Notes: a model not told the origin generated them from the sequence alone. DNA of 64,000 nt from Brevibacterium ihuae (GCF_900184225.1 NZ_FXWZ01000002.1:912369-976368), one strand, 5' to 3'; shown: positions 1 to 8,302, counted from the stretch's first letter. Made by a program: numbers and translations.

Positions 1-701
1 ACGCCTCCCAGGTCGAACCGCGGATCCTCGCGGCGATGTCCGGGGACCGGGCGCTCGCGCAGGCCGGCCGCGACGGCGACATGTACCTCGGCGTCGCGGA
101 GCTCGGACGGCGTGCCGGGTCGGCGGTGAGCGAGCGCTCGCGGGCGAAGATCGCCCTGCTCGGCGCGATGTACGGCTCGACGACCGGGGACTCCGGGGCG
201 CTCGTCCCCCATCTGCGCCGGCTGTTCCCCGTGGCCCTCGACTTCGTCGAATCCGCGGCGCGGGCCGGCGAGCGGGGTGAGCGGGTGGCGACGTGGCTCG
301 GCCGGACCTCGCCGGTGCCGGACGAGCGGTGGTGGGAACGGGTCGCCGACGTCAGCACGGCGGAGGCCGAATCGCGGGCGGGCTCCCTGCGCCGCTCCCA
401 CGGTCGGTTCACCCGGAACTTCGTCATCCAGGGCACGGCCGCCGAATGGGCGCTGTGCTGGATGGGCGGGGTGCGCCGGCGGCTCCTCGCCGGCACCCCG
501 GACGGGCGACCCCTGCGGACCCGGATGGTGTTCTTCGTCCATGACGAGATCGTGCTCCACGGCCCGGAGGAGGAGGCCGAGGCGGTCCGCGCACTCGTCT
601 CCGCGGCGGCCTCCGAGGCCGGACGGCTGCTGTTCGGCGCAGCTCCCGTCGAGTTCCCGCTCACCGTCGCGACGGTGAGGTCCTACGCCGAGGCGAAGTG
701 A
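1..701 (+). CDS. DNA polymerase I-like protein, C-terminal part (5' end outside window)
   Basis: The frame is open from base 3 and ends at TGA 699-701. It begins inside polymerase motif A (the residues ASQVEPRIL fit the DxSQxExR pattern of family A polymerases) and contains a late motif C with the HDE triad (FFVHDEIVLH, near codons 175-185). The fingers/palm residues in between (SERSRAKIALLGAMYG) fit the O-helix region of the actinobacterial bifunctional 3'-5' exonuclease/DNA polymerase family, which fills DNA gaps during replication and repair. Only about 233 codons are present, so the exonuclease domain lies upstream of the window. The 3' end overlaps the convergent DUF429 gene by 19 nt. 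Confidence 0.85.
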   Translation, partial: ASQVEPRILAAMSGDRALAQAGRDGDMYLGVAELGRRAGSAVSERSRAKIALLGAMYGSTTGDSGALVPHLRRLFPVALDFVESAARAGERGERVATWLGRTSPVPDERWWERVADVSTAEAESRAGSLRRSHGRFTRNFVIQGTAAEWALCWMGGVRRRLLAGTPDGRPLRTRMVFFVHDEIVLHGPEEEAEAVRALVSAAASEAGRLLFGAAPVEFPLTVATVRSYAEAK

Positions 702-1468
702 GGCGGGGCGGCCGGGTCTCCGGTCGGCAGGCAGATCCAGCCCTCCACGCGAGCCGCCTCGGCCTGTTCCGGTTCGGGGCGGAGGCAGCGGCCGCCGGCG
801 ACCTCGCGCGCGAGGAGAGCCGAGAGGACCGCATCCACGGCGTCGTCGCTGTCGGCGCAGAGCTCGTCGTACCCGTGCCACTCGAGCCACGGGAGCATGT
901 CCGCCAACCGGCGGACGAGGTCCCGCCGACGCGCGTCGTGGTCCCTGCCCTTGTACCCCCGATGCGGAAGTCCCCAGACCTTGAGGGCGGCGGCCGGATA
1001 CACCTCGCAGGCTGACCCGGTTCCATCCCGAGCGGTATCGACGCCGTGCGCGCGGAGCCGCGCGGCGACGGCGGCCCAGCGGAAGGCCGGATGGGCGATG
1101 CGGTCGGTCGACACGCTCAGCGGCACCACCCCGGCCCGTGCGCGGACGACGAGGTCCGTGGTGCGCATCGCCAAATGCCTGCGCCACCCGTCCCCGGTCG
1201 GCAGCTCGGCGCTCACGTCTCCGCGGGCGTGGGCCGCGATGAGCGCGGCGAAGGGCTGCGGCCATCCGAAGGGCACGTCGACCCCGGTCCGGTCGGCGCG
1301 GACCACGGCGGCCACGACGGTGTCGTCATCCGCGCCGACGGCCACGCTGTCGATGTGGACGCGGTGGTCCGCGGGATCCTCGACGAGGAATGCCAGGCCG
1401 GTTCTCCGCGGGTCTGCCGCGAGATCGATCCCGCACCAGATGCTCCCGGTTCGCGTCGTCGTGTCCAT
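683..1468 (-). CDS. DUF429 domain protein
   Basis: A 261-residue soluble protein that opens with GIDLAAD and contains DVPFGWP and a late RGYKGRDHDARR segment, all characteristic of DUF429 (an RNase H-like fold family of unproven function, often predicted to be a nuclease). I place the start at ATG 1466-1468 because GGAGG lies nine bases upstream; a GTG six codons earlier (1486) would put this GGAGG inside the gene. It converges with the polymerase gene. Function is not known; the family assignment rests on residue patterns only. Confidence 0.75.
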   Translation of the reverse strand: MDTTTRTGSIWCGIDLAADPRRTGLAFLVEDPADHRVHIDSVAVGADDDTVVAAVVRADRTGVDVPFGWPQPFAALIAAHARGDVSAELPTGDGWRRHLAMRTTDLVVRARAGVVPLSVSTDRIAHPAFRWAAVAARLRAHGVDTARDGTGSACEVYPAAALKVWGLPHRGYKGRDHDARRRDLVRRLADMLPWLEWHGYDELCADSDDAVDAVLSALLAREVAGGRCLRPEPEQAEAARVEGWICLPTGDPAAPPHFASA

Positions 1469-1523
1469 AGATGTCCCATCCTCCACCCCGGCGCGGATAC
1501 CGCAAGGCGCTCGCGGCCGGGCC

Positions 1524-1529
1524 TAGGGT
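1524..1529 (+). promoter_or_regulatory. Probable -10 element of the MgtC-like gene
   Basis: TAGGGT lies 20 nt before the ATG at 1550, and a good ribosome binding site (CAGGAGG) follows it, so this transcript would have a short leader of about 13 nt. The hexamer belongs to the set of TAGGGT-type elements seen throughout the window. Confidence 0.5.
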
Positions 1530-1549
1530 GATCCCACAGGAGGCAGACC

Positions 1550-2257
1550 ATGGACTTCGACGTGATCCCGGGCGACATCGCGACGCAGGCGGTGCTCCTC
1601 GGCTGCGCCTTCGTCCTCGCGGCGATCATCGGCATCGAGCGCGAGGTCCGGCACAAGAGCGCCGGAGCGCGCACGCACATCCTCGTCGGCCTCGGGTCCG
1701 CCCTGTTCACCCTCGTCTCGGTCTACGGCTTCGCGGGGATGGTCGACGACGAGACCGTGCGGGACCCCGGCCGGATCGCCGCCCAGATCGCCACCGGGAT
1801 CGGCTTCCTCGGCGCCGGCGTGATCTTCGTCCGGCAGAACGTCGTGTCCGGACTCACCACCGCCGCCTCGATCTGGGTGAGCGCGTCGGTGGGAATGGCG
1901 TGCGGGGCGGGGATGCCGCTCATCGGCGCGCTCGCCGTCGTGTTCTACCTGCTCACCGTCACCGTGGTGAACGCGCTCGTCGAGAAGCTCAGGAGGCCCG
2001 AGCTCGCCGAGCACTTCACCGTCGAGTACGAGGACGGCAAGGGTGTGCTCCGCGACATCCTCGAGCAGACCTCGCGCCAGGGCTACGAGTCCTCCCTCAA
2101 CCACACCCGGCGCGTCCCGAACGGCGGCCGGCATCTCATCGAGGCCGAGCTCCGATTCACCCCGCGGCAGAGCGGTGTGGAGCGCGGGGTGTTCGAGATC
2201 CTTCACGACATCGAGGGCGTCCACTCCGTCGAGGTCAACGAGCAGGTCAACGACTGA
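1550..2257 (+). CDS. MgtC/SapB family membrane protein
   Basis: A 235-residue protein with four or five hydrophobic segments in the first 145 residues, including the MgtC signatures GIEREVRHKSAGARTH and GIGFLGAGVIF, followed by a soluble C-terminal ACT-like domain (about residues 150-235). MgtC proteins are inner-membrane proteins that modulate Mg2+ homeostasis or ATP synthase activity; the exact role here is not visible. Preceded by TAGGGT and CAGGAGG. It stands alone, 94 nt before the next small reading frame. Confidence 0.88.
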   Translation: MDFDVIPGDIATQAVLLGCAFVLAAIIGIEREVRHKSAGARTHILVGLGSALFTLVSVYGFAGMVDDETVRDPGRIAAQIATGIGFLGAGVIFVRQNVVSGLTTAASIWVSASVGMACGAGMPLIGALAVVFYLLTVTVVNALVEKLRRPELAEHFTVEYEDGKGVLRDILEQTSRQGYESSLNHTRRVPNGGRHLIEAELRFTPRQSGVERGVFEILHDIEGVHSVEVNEQVND

Positions 2258-2293
2258 CCTGCGCGTTCATTGCCCCGGTGGGACCCCGGCGAG

Positions 2294-2328
2294 TACCGTC
2301 GGGAGCACCGGCCCGCACGGTGCGGGCC
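2294..2328 (+). promoter_or_regulatory. -10 element plus 5'-UTR hairpin before a leader ORF
   Basis: TACCGT (2294-2299) is followed by a perfect 8-bp hairpin, GGCCCGCA-CGG-TGCGGGCC (2310-2328), then GAGGAGACC and the leader ATG at 2352. The same order (TACCGT, short GC hairpin, GGAGACC, leader ORF, overlapping main ORF) occurs before the paralogous gene at 3779. Confidence 0.5.
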
Positions 2329-2351
2329 TCCCCTCGACGAGGAGACCCGCC

Positions 2352-2450
2352 ATGATCACCGCTTCCCCGGGCCTCGGCTTCCACGGCTCGGCCGAGATGC
2401 CGCTCAAGGAGCAGCCCGGGTGCGTCACCATCGACTGCGGCCGGGAGTGA
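2352..2450 (+). CDS. Leader peptide, 32 codons, coupled to the next gene
   Basis: ATG at 2352 has a good ribosome binding site (GAGGAGACC). The predicted peptide is MITASPGLGF... ending ...IDCGRE. Its TGA (2448-2450) overlaps the GTG (2447-2449) of the following membrane protein gene as GTGA, so translation of the larger gene is probably coupled to it. No similarity is recognised. The paralogous locus at 3762 has the same arrangement with a 6-codon leader (MIRAAE), which argues that the arrangement rather than the peptide sequence is conserved. Confidence 0.5.
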   Translation: MITASPGLGFHGSAEMPLKEQPGCVTIDCGRE

Positions 2451-3106
2451 GGGCCGAGCCGAAGCCGCTGAGCCCGGCGCAGGCGCGCCGCGTCGAGGAG
2501 CAGTGGAGCACGTTCACCCGCACGGGGCACCTGGAGGTCTCGATGAGCACCGGGCGCTCGGTGCTCCTCCTCATCGGAGCGGTGGTCTTCGCCGGGCTCG
2601 CCGCGCTCGCCATCGTCGTCAACGTCCAGGCGGTCATGTGGGGCGAGGAGACGTGGCACATCCTCCTCAACCCGATGTTCTGGATCTTCGTCGCCGGCTT
2701 CGTGCTGTTCGGCGTGCTCGGCATCCCGGCGGCGACGGTGGCCATCGCGAACCGGCCCTCTCTCGTGCTGACACGGGAGGGGTACTTCCGCGTGGTCGGA
2801 CTCCCCGGCCGATGCCTTCGCCACGGCTTCCTTCCCTGCACCGCTGTCGAAGCCGTCATCCTCACCAATATCCCCTCGCTCCGCTGGCCGATGCCTCCGA
2901 CCCGCCTGGTGACCCTCGTCCTCACCCCGGAGACCTTCGACCGGCACATCGCTCATCAGCGGGCGACGAATCGACGGCTCCGACCGGCCGAATCCCGGTT
3001 CTTCGGCCCCCGGGCGGTCGCACTCCATGATGGGTACCGGCACGGCACTCGGGTCGCGTTCGAGCTGTTCGCCTGCGTGCACCGACAGGCCGTGCGCGAG
3101 TTCTGA
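2447..3106 (+). CDS. Two-TM membrane protein, paralogue of 3779-4462
   Basis: A 219-residue protein with two transmembrane segments (about residues 35-57 and 75-97) separated by a loop with GEETWHILLNP, followed by a C-terminal cytosolic domain of about 110 residues. The protein at 3779 has the same loop (GEETWQVVLNP), FVAGFVLFG segment and RWP(M/L)PPT(R/H)LVT motif, so the two are paralogues. The start is the GTG overlapping the leader stop codon. No named family is recognised; the C-terminal domain could be PH-like, but that is inference. Confidence 0.65.
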   Translation: MRAEPKPLSPAQARRVEEQWSTFTRTGHLEVSMSTGRSVLLLIGAVVFAGLAALAIVVNVQAVMWGEETWHILLNPMFWIFVAGFVLFGVLGIPAATVAIANRPSLVLTREGYFRVVGLPGRCLRHGFLPCTAVEAVILTNIPSLRWPMPPTRLVTLVLTPETFDRHIAHQRATNRRLRPAESRFFGPRAVALHDGYRHGTRVAFELFACVHRQAVREF

Positions 3107-3121
3107 GCGGATACCGGCCGG

Positions 3122-3694
3122 TCAGTCGGGTGCGACGGCACCTGCTGCCAGCGCGATCTCCCGGTAGGCCGCAGCCAGGTCGTCGAGGCTCGAATGGGCG
3201 TTGAGGCCGCTCGGGTTCGGGGCGACGAACAGCTCGGTGTCCGGCCACGGCGAGGGCTGCCTCCCGACCTTCGCGCGCGGGAGTCCGAACGCGGTCCGGT
3301 AGGCGGTGATGCCGAGGACTGCGACGACGCGCGGCCGCTGCTCGAGGACGAGCCGGTCGAGCCGCGCCGCACCCTCACGGAGCTCCTCGGCGGTGAGCTC
3401 GTCCGCGCGGGCGGTGGCGCGCGGACAGATGTTGCTGATGCCGATGCCGCGCTCGGTGAGCTGGGCGAGGTCGGCATCCGTGAACCCGGCCGAGGCGTCG
3501 ATGAGCGAGGCGGTGATGCCGGCCCGGTGGAGCGCGGGGTAGAAGCGGTTGCCGGGCCGGGCGAAGTGCGCTCCGGTGGCTGCGGTCCACAGTCCCGGGT
3601 TGATCCCGACGAACAGCAGTCGGAGCGGATCGGGGAGGAGATCGGGGACGGTGGTGTCTCGGTACCCCTCGAGCTCGGCGCGGCTGAAACCCAT
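3122..3694 (-). CDS. mug: Mismatch-specific uracil-DNA glycosylase (G:T/U glycosylase)
   Basis: A 190-residue enzyme that removes uracil or thymine from G:U/G:T mismatches. The family motif FVGINPG (residues 29-35), HFARPGNRF (43-51) and the late APNPSGLN motif are all present, so it looks catalytically intact. The ATG at 3692-3694 lies 6 nt after a -10 hexamer TACCGT read on the minus strand, so the transcript is probably leaderless. A second, N-terminally truncated mug-like gene lies at 24182-24637. Confidence 0.88.
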   Translation of the reverse strand: MGFSRAELEGYRDTTVPDLLPDPLRLLFVGINPGLWTAATGAHFARPGNRFYPALHRAGITASLIDASAGFTDADLAQLTERGIGISNICPRATARADELTAEELREGAARLDRLVLEQRPRVVAVLGITAYRTAFGLPRAKVGRQPSPWPDTELFVAPNPSGLNAHSSLDDLAAAYREIALAAGAVAPD

Positions 3695-3700
3695 GAGCGA

Positions 3701-3710
3701 ACGGTACCGT
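3701..3710. promoter_or_regulatory. Shared palindromic -10 for divergent transcription
   Basis: ACGGTACCGT is a perfect palindrome. Read leftwards it gives TACCGT six bases before the mug ATG; read rightwards it gives TACCGT upstream of the hairpin, leader ORF and membrane gene at 3779. One sequence may therefore serve as the -10 of both promoters. Confidence 0.45.
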
Positions 3711-3729
3711 GGGAGAGGTCGGCGCGCAG

Positions 3730-3782
3730 CGGGCGGGCCGCCCGTCCCGAAGGAGACCCCGATGATCAGGGCCGCGGAGTGA
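3730..3782 (+). promoter_or_regulatory. 5'-UTR hairpin and 6-codon leader ORF
   Basis: A 6-bp hairpin (CGGGCG-GGC-CGCCCG, 3730-3744) is followed by AAGGAGACC and a six-codon frame MIRAAE (3762-3782). Its TGA overlaps the GTG start of the next gene as GTGA. This mirrors the layout at 2294-2450. Confidence 0.45.
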
Positions 3783-4462
3783 GTCGGAACGGTCGACCGC
3801 TCTCCTCGAAGGAGGCCGGGCGGGTGGAGGCGCTGTGGGCGACACTGCTCCGGACCGGCAGTGTCGAGATCCCGATGGGCGTCGGGCGCGTGGTCGCCGG
3901 ACTGTGCGGCGCCGTCCTCTTCGCCGGGTTCACCGGCCTCGCACTCGCCGTCACCGCGCTCGAGGTGGTCCGCGGCGAGGAGACCTGGCAGGTCGTCCTC
4001 AATCCGCTGCTCTGGGTCTTCGTCGCCGGATTCGTCCTCTTCGGCATCATCGGGATCCCGTCGATCCTCGCGCTTCTCGCCGCGCGCCCGTCCCTCATCC
4101 TCACCCCCGAGGGGATGGCCGAGCACACCGGACGCACCGGTCACCGCACGCGGCGCTCGTTCCTCAGGTGGTCCGAGATCGACGACGTCCGCGCGACCTT
4201 CATCCCTCAGCGGTGGCCGCTGCCGCCCACGCACCTCGTCACGATCATCCTGTCACCCGCGGCCCACGACCGCCGCTCCGCCGATCGCGGTCGCGCCCGT
4301 CGCACCCTCGATGCTGTCGAAGCGCGGATCTCCGGGGCGAGGTCGGTCTCGCTGCGGTCGGGGTTCCGGGGAGGCAGCCGGGTGCTCGAGGCGCTGCTCT
4401 GCCGCGCCCACCGGCACTTCAGTCCCGGTCGTCGAGGAGGAACCCCCGGAGCACCGCGATGA
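3779..4462 (+). CDS. Two-TM membrane protein, paralogue of 2447-3106
   Basis: A 227-residue protein with transmembrane segments at about residues 34-57 and 74-97, a conserved loop GEETWQVVLNP, and a C-terminal domain with WSEIDDVRATF and RWPLPPTHLVT. Similarity to the upstream paralogue is clear along the whole length. The start is the GTG overlapping the leader stop. The last 44 nt overlap the convergent hydrolase gene. Function unknown. Confidence 0.65.
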   Translation: MSRNGRPLSSKEAGRVEALWATLLRTGSVEIPMGVGRVVAGLCGAVLFAGFTGLALAVTALEVVRGEETWQVVLNPLLWVFVAGFVLFGIIGIPSILALLAARPSLILTPEGMAEHTGRTGHRTRRSFLRWSEIDDVRATFIPQRWPLPPTHLVTIILSPAAHDRRSADRGRARRTLDAVEARISGARSVSLRSGFRGGSRVLEALLCRAHRHFSPGRRGGTPGAPR

Positions 4463-5246
4463 ATTCCTCGGGCTTCTGGGAGTGGATCCAGTGCCCGGCG
4501 CCCTTGATCATCACCCTCGCGGCGCGCGGGAACAGCGCGCGCATCGCATCCCCGTACTCGGGGCGGATGTAGTCGGAGTCCGCACCGCCGACCCACAGCA
4601 CCGGGCGCTCGAACCGCGCGTCGCCGAGGTCGGGGAAGCCCCCGATGGTGCCGAGCGAGTCGTGGAGGAGCTCGAGATTGGGCTCCCAGCTCAGCCCCTC
4701 CTCGCCGGAGCGGAGGTTCTGGAGGAGGAAGCCGCGCACGGTGCGATTGGGGATCGGCCCGGCGAGCGCGTCGTCCGCCGCCGATCGTCCGTCGAGAGCG
4801 TCGAGGTCGAGGGCACGGAGGCTCGAGAGCAGGTGGTCGAACTCGCTGTCGCCCGAGGCCTTCGCGCCGTCCGCGTCGGTCCCGACCGGGGAGATGTCCT
4901 CGACGACGAGCCGGTCGACGAGATCGGGGTGCCGCAGGGCGAGGACCATCGCGACCTTGCCGCCCATCGAATGGCCGATGACGTCGACCGGACCCTCGGA
5001 GGCGAAGTCGGCCCGGAGCTCGGCCGCGACATGGTCGGCCATGTCGAGGTAGTCGAAGTCTGCGGTCCACTCGGAGCCGCCGTGGTTGGGCAGGTCGACG
5101 AGCAGGCTCGTGCATTCGGGCTGCAGGCCCTTGGCGATCCGGGTGAAGTTCTTCCCCCGGCCGAACAGCCCGTGGAGGAATACGACGCGGCGATCGCCGT
5201 CGCCGACGGTCCGGGTGCTGAGGTCGATGCGCTCGGTTTCGGTCAC
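4419..5246 (-). CDS. Alpha/beta hydrolase (YbfF-like esterase)
   Basis: A 275-residue alpha/beta hydrolase with an oxyanion-hole motif HGLFGRGKNF (residues 25-34), nucleophile elbow GHSMGGK (around residue 90) and C-terminal GAGHWIHSQKPE that supplies the catalytic His. The layout matches small acyl-CoA/ester hydrolases of the YbfF type. The GTG start at 5246 lies 6 nt after a minus-strand TAGACT, so a leaderless transcript is likely. Substrate cannot be told. Confidence 0.82.
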   Translation of the reverse strand: MTETERIDLSTRTVGDGDRRVVFLHGLFGRGKNFTRIAKGLQPECTSLLVDLPNHGGSEWTADFDYLDMADHVAAELRADFASEGPVDVIGHSMGGKVAMVLALRHPDLVDRLVVEDISPVGTDADGAKASGDSEFDHLLSSLRALDLDALDGRSAADDALAGPIPNRTVRGFLLQNLRSGEEGLSWEPNLELLHDSLGTIGGFPDLGDARFERPVLWVGGADSDYIRPEYGDAMRALFPRAARVMIKGAGHWIHSQKPEEFIAVLRGFLLDDRD

Positions 5247-5252
5247 CGGTGC

Positions 5253-5306
5253 AGTCTATCGAGACCGCGCACAGCCCTCCCGGCGGCGCCGCCCCGCGGC
5301 TAGGCT
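5253..5306. promoter_or_regulatory. Divergent pair of leaderless -10 elements
   Basis: TAGACT on the minus strand (5253-5258) sits 6 nt before the hydrolase GTG. TAGGCT on the plus strand (5301-5306) sits 7 nt before the acylphosphatase ATG at 5314. Neither start has a Shine-Dalgarno sequence, as expected for leaderless mRNAs. Confidence 0.55.
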
Positions 5307-5313
5307 GGTGATC

Positions 5314-5619
5314 ATGACGAACTCCGAGCAGACTCCGGACCGGACGGACCTCCGAGAAGTGCAGGTCGTGGTCACCGGCGAGGTGCAGGGGGTGTCGTTC
5401 CGCGAATCGTGTCGCCGCGAGGCAGAGGCGCGCGGGGTCACCGGCTGGGTCCGCAACACCGACTCGGGCACTGTCGAGGCGCTGTTCGCCGGCCCGGGCG
5501 ACGCCATCGAGGCGATGATCGACTGGTGCCGCACGGGTCCGCCGGCGGCCCAGGTCGCATCCGTCCACGCGGAGCCGAGCGACGGATCGACGCCGAGCAC
5601 CGGATTCATCGTCCGCTGA
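5314..5619 (+). CDS. acyP: Acylphosphatase
   Basis: A 101-residue protein hydrolysing acyl phosphates. The signature VVVTGEVQGVSFRES carries the phosphate-binding loop and catalytic Arg, and GWVRNTDSGTVEALFAG carries the catalytic Asn, both at the expected positions (residues about 18-32 and 43-60). The start ATG is 7 nt from TAGGCT. A HAD phosphatase follows 11 nt downstream, probably in the same transcript. Confidence 0.92.
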   Translation: MTNSEQTPDRTDLREVQVVVTGEVQGVSFRESCRREAEARGVTGWVRNTDSGTVEALFAGPGDAIEAMIDWCRTGPPAAQVASVHAEPSDGSTPSTGFIVR

Positions 5620-5630
5620 GGAGGAGCATC

Positions 5631-6326
5631 ATGCGACACGACACCGTCCTCCTCGACGTCGACGGCACCCTCATCGACTCGACCTACCACCACGCGATCG
5701 CCTGGCACCGCGCGTTCCGCGATCACGGCATCGACCTCCCGATGTGGCGCATCCACCGCGCGATCGGCATGGGCGGCGATCGGCTCGTCGCCGCCGTGGC
5801 CGGGGACGCGGTCGAGGAGCGCCTCGGCGATGCGCTGCGCGAGGCCCACGGGGAGAAGTACGAGGAGATCGCCGAGGACGTGGGGCCGCTGCCGGGCGCG
5901 CGCGAGCTCGTCGAGTTCCTCGGCGCGCGCTTCACCGTGGCCCTCGGCTCCTCGGGCAGTCCCGAACACACGGCGCTCGCGATGGAGAAGGTGGGTCTGG
6001 GCGAGCACGACATCGCCGCCGCGACCTCCTCAGGCGACGCCGTCTCCTCGAAGCCCTCACCGGACATCCTCCGCGCCGCGCTCGACCAGGCCGGCGGCAC
6101 GAGTGCGATCGTCATCGGCGACGCACCCTACGACATCGTCGCGGCGGCCCGCATGGGAGCACCCTGCATCGCGGTGCGCACCGGGGGCTTCGGGCCGGCG
6201 GAGCTCGAAGCCGCCGGCGCAGTCCTCGTCGTCGACGGACTGCCCGAGCTCCTCGAGGCGGACTGGGACGCGCTCGCGCATGCCGCACCGCCGCCGCACG
6301 CCGAGGACGACCCGCCCGTGCTCTGA
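5631..6326 (+). CDS. HAD-family hydrolase (phosphoglycolate phosphatase-like)
   Basis: A 231-residue haloacid dehalogenase-type phosphatase: motif I DVDGTLIDS (residues 8-16), motif II in ALGSSGSPEH, motif III Lys in SSKPSPDIL, motif IV GDAPYDIVAA. A helical cap lies between motifs I and II, as in phosphoglycolate phosphatase and beta-phosphoglucomutase relatives. ATG at 5631 is preceded by GAGGAGCATC. It follows acyP closely. The substrate is not predictable; a proline-rich tail is unusual but short. Confidence 0.87.
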   Translation: MRHDTVLLDVDGTLIDSTYHHAIAWHRAFRDHGIDLPMWRIHRAIGMGGDRLVAAVAGDAVEERLGDALREAHGEKYEEIAEDVGPLPGARELVEFLGARFTVALGSSGSPEHTALAMEKVGLGEHDIAAATSSGDAVSSKPSPDILRAALDQAGGTSAIVIGDAPYDIVAAARMGAPCIAVRTGGFGPAELEAAGAVLVVDGLPELLEADWDALAHAAPPPHAEDDPPVL

Positions 6327-6357
6327 CGGGCCGCGTCCCGATCGGTCCGGTGCGCGG

Positions 6358-7299
6358 TCAGGTGAGGAGCCGTACCGCTCCGGGCACCACGGTGACGTCG
6401 ACGACTCCCCCGCCCTCGGAGCCGGCGAGCACCTCGTCGCCGTCGGCGAACACCGGAACGCCGTGCGGGACCGCCACGCGCACCCGGACGGCGCTCCGCT
6501 GCCGCAGCGGGGCGAGGAGGCGGTGGGCGCGGAGGTAGACGAAGGGGAAGAGCCCGGCAAGCGCCGCGCGGGGCAGCTCACCGACGATGCTCACCTCGGC
6601 CCGGCCGTCGGCGAGGTCCGCACCGGGTGAGAGAGGGATGCCGCCGCCGATCGTCGGGCCGTTCTGCACGCAGACGAGGGCGGCCGGCGTCGTCCGTATC
6701 TGCTCGCCGTCGCAGGAGATGCCGAACTCGGCGGTCCGGAACCCCGGCAGCTCCGCGGCGAGCGCCACCAGGTAGCGTCCCGCCGCGGGAAGGCGACGCA
6801 GCGTGTTGGCACGCTGGTTGACGAGCGCGTCGAAGCCGATGTTCACCGAGTTCGCCACCCAGAGGTCGAGGGAAGCCTTCGCGCCCTCAGCGTCGGTGAC
6901 GACGCCGAGGCGGAGAGCGTCGACGGCCCGCGCGGTGAGCGGACCCTCCGCCAGCCGAGTGAGGACCTCGGCGAGGCGGGGACCGGGCCGGCGGGTACGG
7001 ATGCCGGCGGCGCGGGCGAAGTCGTTGCCGGTGCCTGCCGGGATCACGGCGAGAGGCGTTTCGGTGCCGGCGACGAGCGCGACACCCGCGGCGACGGTGC
7101 CGTCACCGCCGATGACGACGACGGCGTCCACCCCGCTGTCCACCACCGCGCGAGCGTGGGCGAACTGCGCCTGCTGGTCGGCACCGTCGGGCACGCTGAG
7201 CCCGAGTCGTCGCGTTCCTGCGGTGAGGGCCGTGCTGATCGCCCGCCGGTCGCGCGTCGCGTGCGGGTTGAGGAGGACGAGGACGCGACGGGTCGACAT
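6358..7299 (-). CDS. Diacylglycerol/lipid kinase family protein
   Basis: A 313-residue kinase of the DAGK catalytic domain family. It starts with RVLVLLNPHAT, has the nucleotide-binding GGDGTVAAGVALV (about residues 63-75), IPAGTGNDFARAAGI (about 87-101) and a C-terminal domain with CVQNGPTIGGG. Such enzymes phosphorylate diacylglycerol or similar lipids at the membrane. ATG at 7299 was chosen by alignment to the family start (STRRVLVLLNP). The membrane protein gene at 7320-7745 lies immediately upstream and may share its transcript. Confidence 0.87.
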   Translation of the reverse strand: MSTRRVLVLLNPHATRDRRAISTALTAGTRRLGLSVPDGADQQAQFAHARAVVDSGVDAVVVIGGDGTVAAGVALVAGTETPLAVIPAGTGNDFARAAGIRTRRPGPRLAEVLTRLAEGPLTARAVDALRLGVVTDAEGAKASLDLWVANSVNIGFDALVNQRANTLRRLPAAGRYLVALAAELPGFRTAEFGISCDGEQIRTTPAALVCVQNGPTIGGGIPLSPGADLADGRAEVSIVGELPRAALAGLFPFVYLRAHRLLAPLRQRSAVRVRVAVPHGVPVFADGDEVLAGSEGGGVVDVTVVPGAVRLLT

Positions 7300-7319
7300 C
7301 GGCGTGGTTCGGCGGGCGG

Positions 7320-7745
7320 TCAGAACCGCGAGAACATCAGTCCGGTGGAGAACCCGATGACCATGTTGACGACGATGTCGATGAGGAGGACTCCTGCGAT
7401 CGTCAGGGCGATGACCGCCGCCGTCCTCCGCGGGCGACCGCGGAAGAGCGCGACGATGCCGAACGCGATCGCGATGAGCGCGACGACGGCGGTGATGACC
7501 GCGCCGACTCCGCTGATGAGGGTGTAGGTCGCGGGATTCGTCGGGAAGTTCCCGCTCAGCGGCAGCATCACCATGACGGCGGACCGGGCGATCGACAGGC
7601 CCCAGGCTGCGAGAGCGATGATGAGTGCGGTGATTCCGAACGGCCCGCCGAAGATCCCGGTGCGCCCGGACCGGGCTGGTGGGACGGGTGCTGACGCTGC
7701 GGCGGTGCCGGGGTACGGCTCCGGGGACTGCCATGGGGTGCTCAT
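7320..7745 (-). CDS. Small multi-TM membrane protein (DUF4190-like)
   Basis: A 141-residue protein with a Pro/Ala-rich hydrophilic N-terminus (residues 1-30) and three or four hydrophobic segments, the first in GITALIIALAAWGLSIA. The plan resembles DUF4190-type actinobacterial membrane proteins but no diagnostic motif is visible. Its stop is 20 nt from the lipid kinase start, consistent with an operon. Function unknown. Confidence 0.6.
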   Translation of the reverse strand: MSTPWQSPEPYPGTAAASAPVPPARSGRTGIFGGPFGITALIIALAAWGLSIARSAVMVMLPLSGNFPTNPATYTLISGVGAVITAVVALIAIAFGIVALFRGRPRRTAAVIALTIAGVLLIDIVVNMVIGFSTGLMFSRF

Positions 7746-7786
7746 GGGACGAGCATAGGCGGTCGCGCTGTGACAGTATGCGAAGC

Positions 7787-8302
7787 ATGATGCCCGCGCA
7801 GGACGAATCCCTCACTGTCACCTACGACACGACCGGCGACCGCCGGACGCTCGAGCTGATCCGTGATCTGCGTGTCCCGCTGCTCATCCGGGTCGGTTCC
7901 GTGATCGCGTTCGTCGTGATCGCGTGGGTGTCGCTGCGCGGGGACTCCGTCAACTGGTTCATGCTCGTTTTCGGCACTCTCCAGTTCGTGTTCCTCATGG
8001 TTTTCGCACCCCGCTGGATCATCGATGGCATGGAGAAGAGGATCGGCGTAGCGATGCACGATGGGGTCGTGTTCGCGCTGACCCCGGAGGGGCTGTGGCG
8101 GGCCCATGCGGACGGGACCGGCACGCTGCACCCCTGGAGGGACGTGCGGATGTCGGGGACGATGAAGGAGAACTCGGAGGAGTACTTCGAGCTCTCCGTG
8201 CGAATTCCCGGGGAGAGGCTGGCCCTGAGCGCCAAAGGGCTGCGGGTGCCGATCGAGACGATCCTCGAGCGCCGGGCGAGGTTCGCGAAGCGGGGCCGGT
8301 GA
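7787..8302 (+). CDS. Two-TM protein with YcxB-like C-terminal domain
   Basis: A 171-residue protein with two transmembrane helices (about residues 32-50 and 57-75) followed by a soluble domain of roughly 90 residues (DGVVFALTPEGLWRAHADG, then HPWRDVR), the layout of YcxB-like/PH-like membrane proteins. Two ATG codons are adjacent (7787 and 7790). It is divergent from 7320-7745 with 41 nt between. Function unknown. Confidence 0.62.
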   Translation: MMPAQDESLTVTYDTTGDRRTLELIRDLRVPLLIRVGSVIAFVVIAWVSLRGDSVNWFMLVFGTLQFVFLMVFAPRWIIDGMEKRIGVAMHDGVVFALTPEGLWRAHADGTGTLHPWRDVRMSGTMKENSEEYFELSVRIPGERLALSAKGLRVPIETILERRARFAKRGR

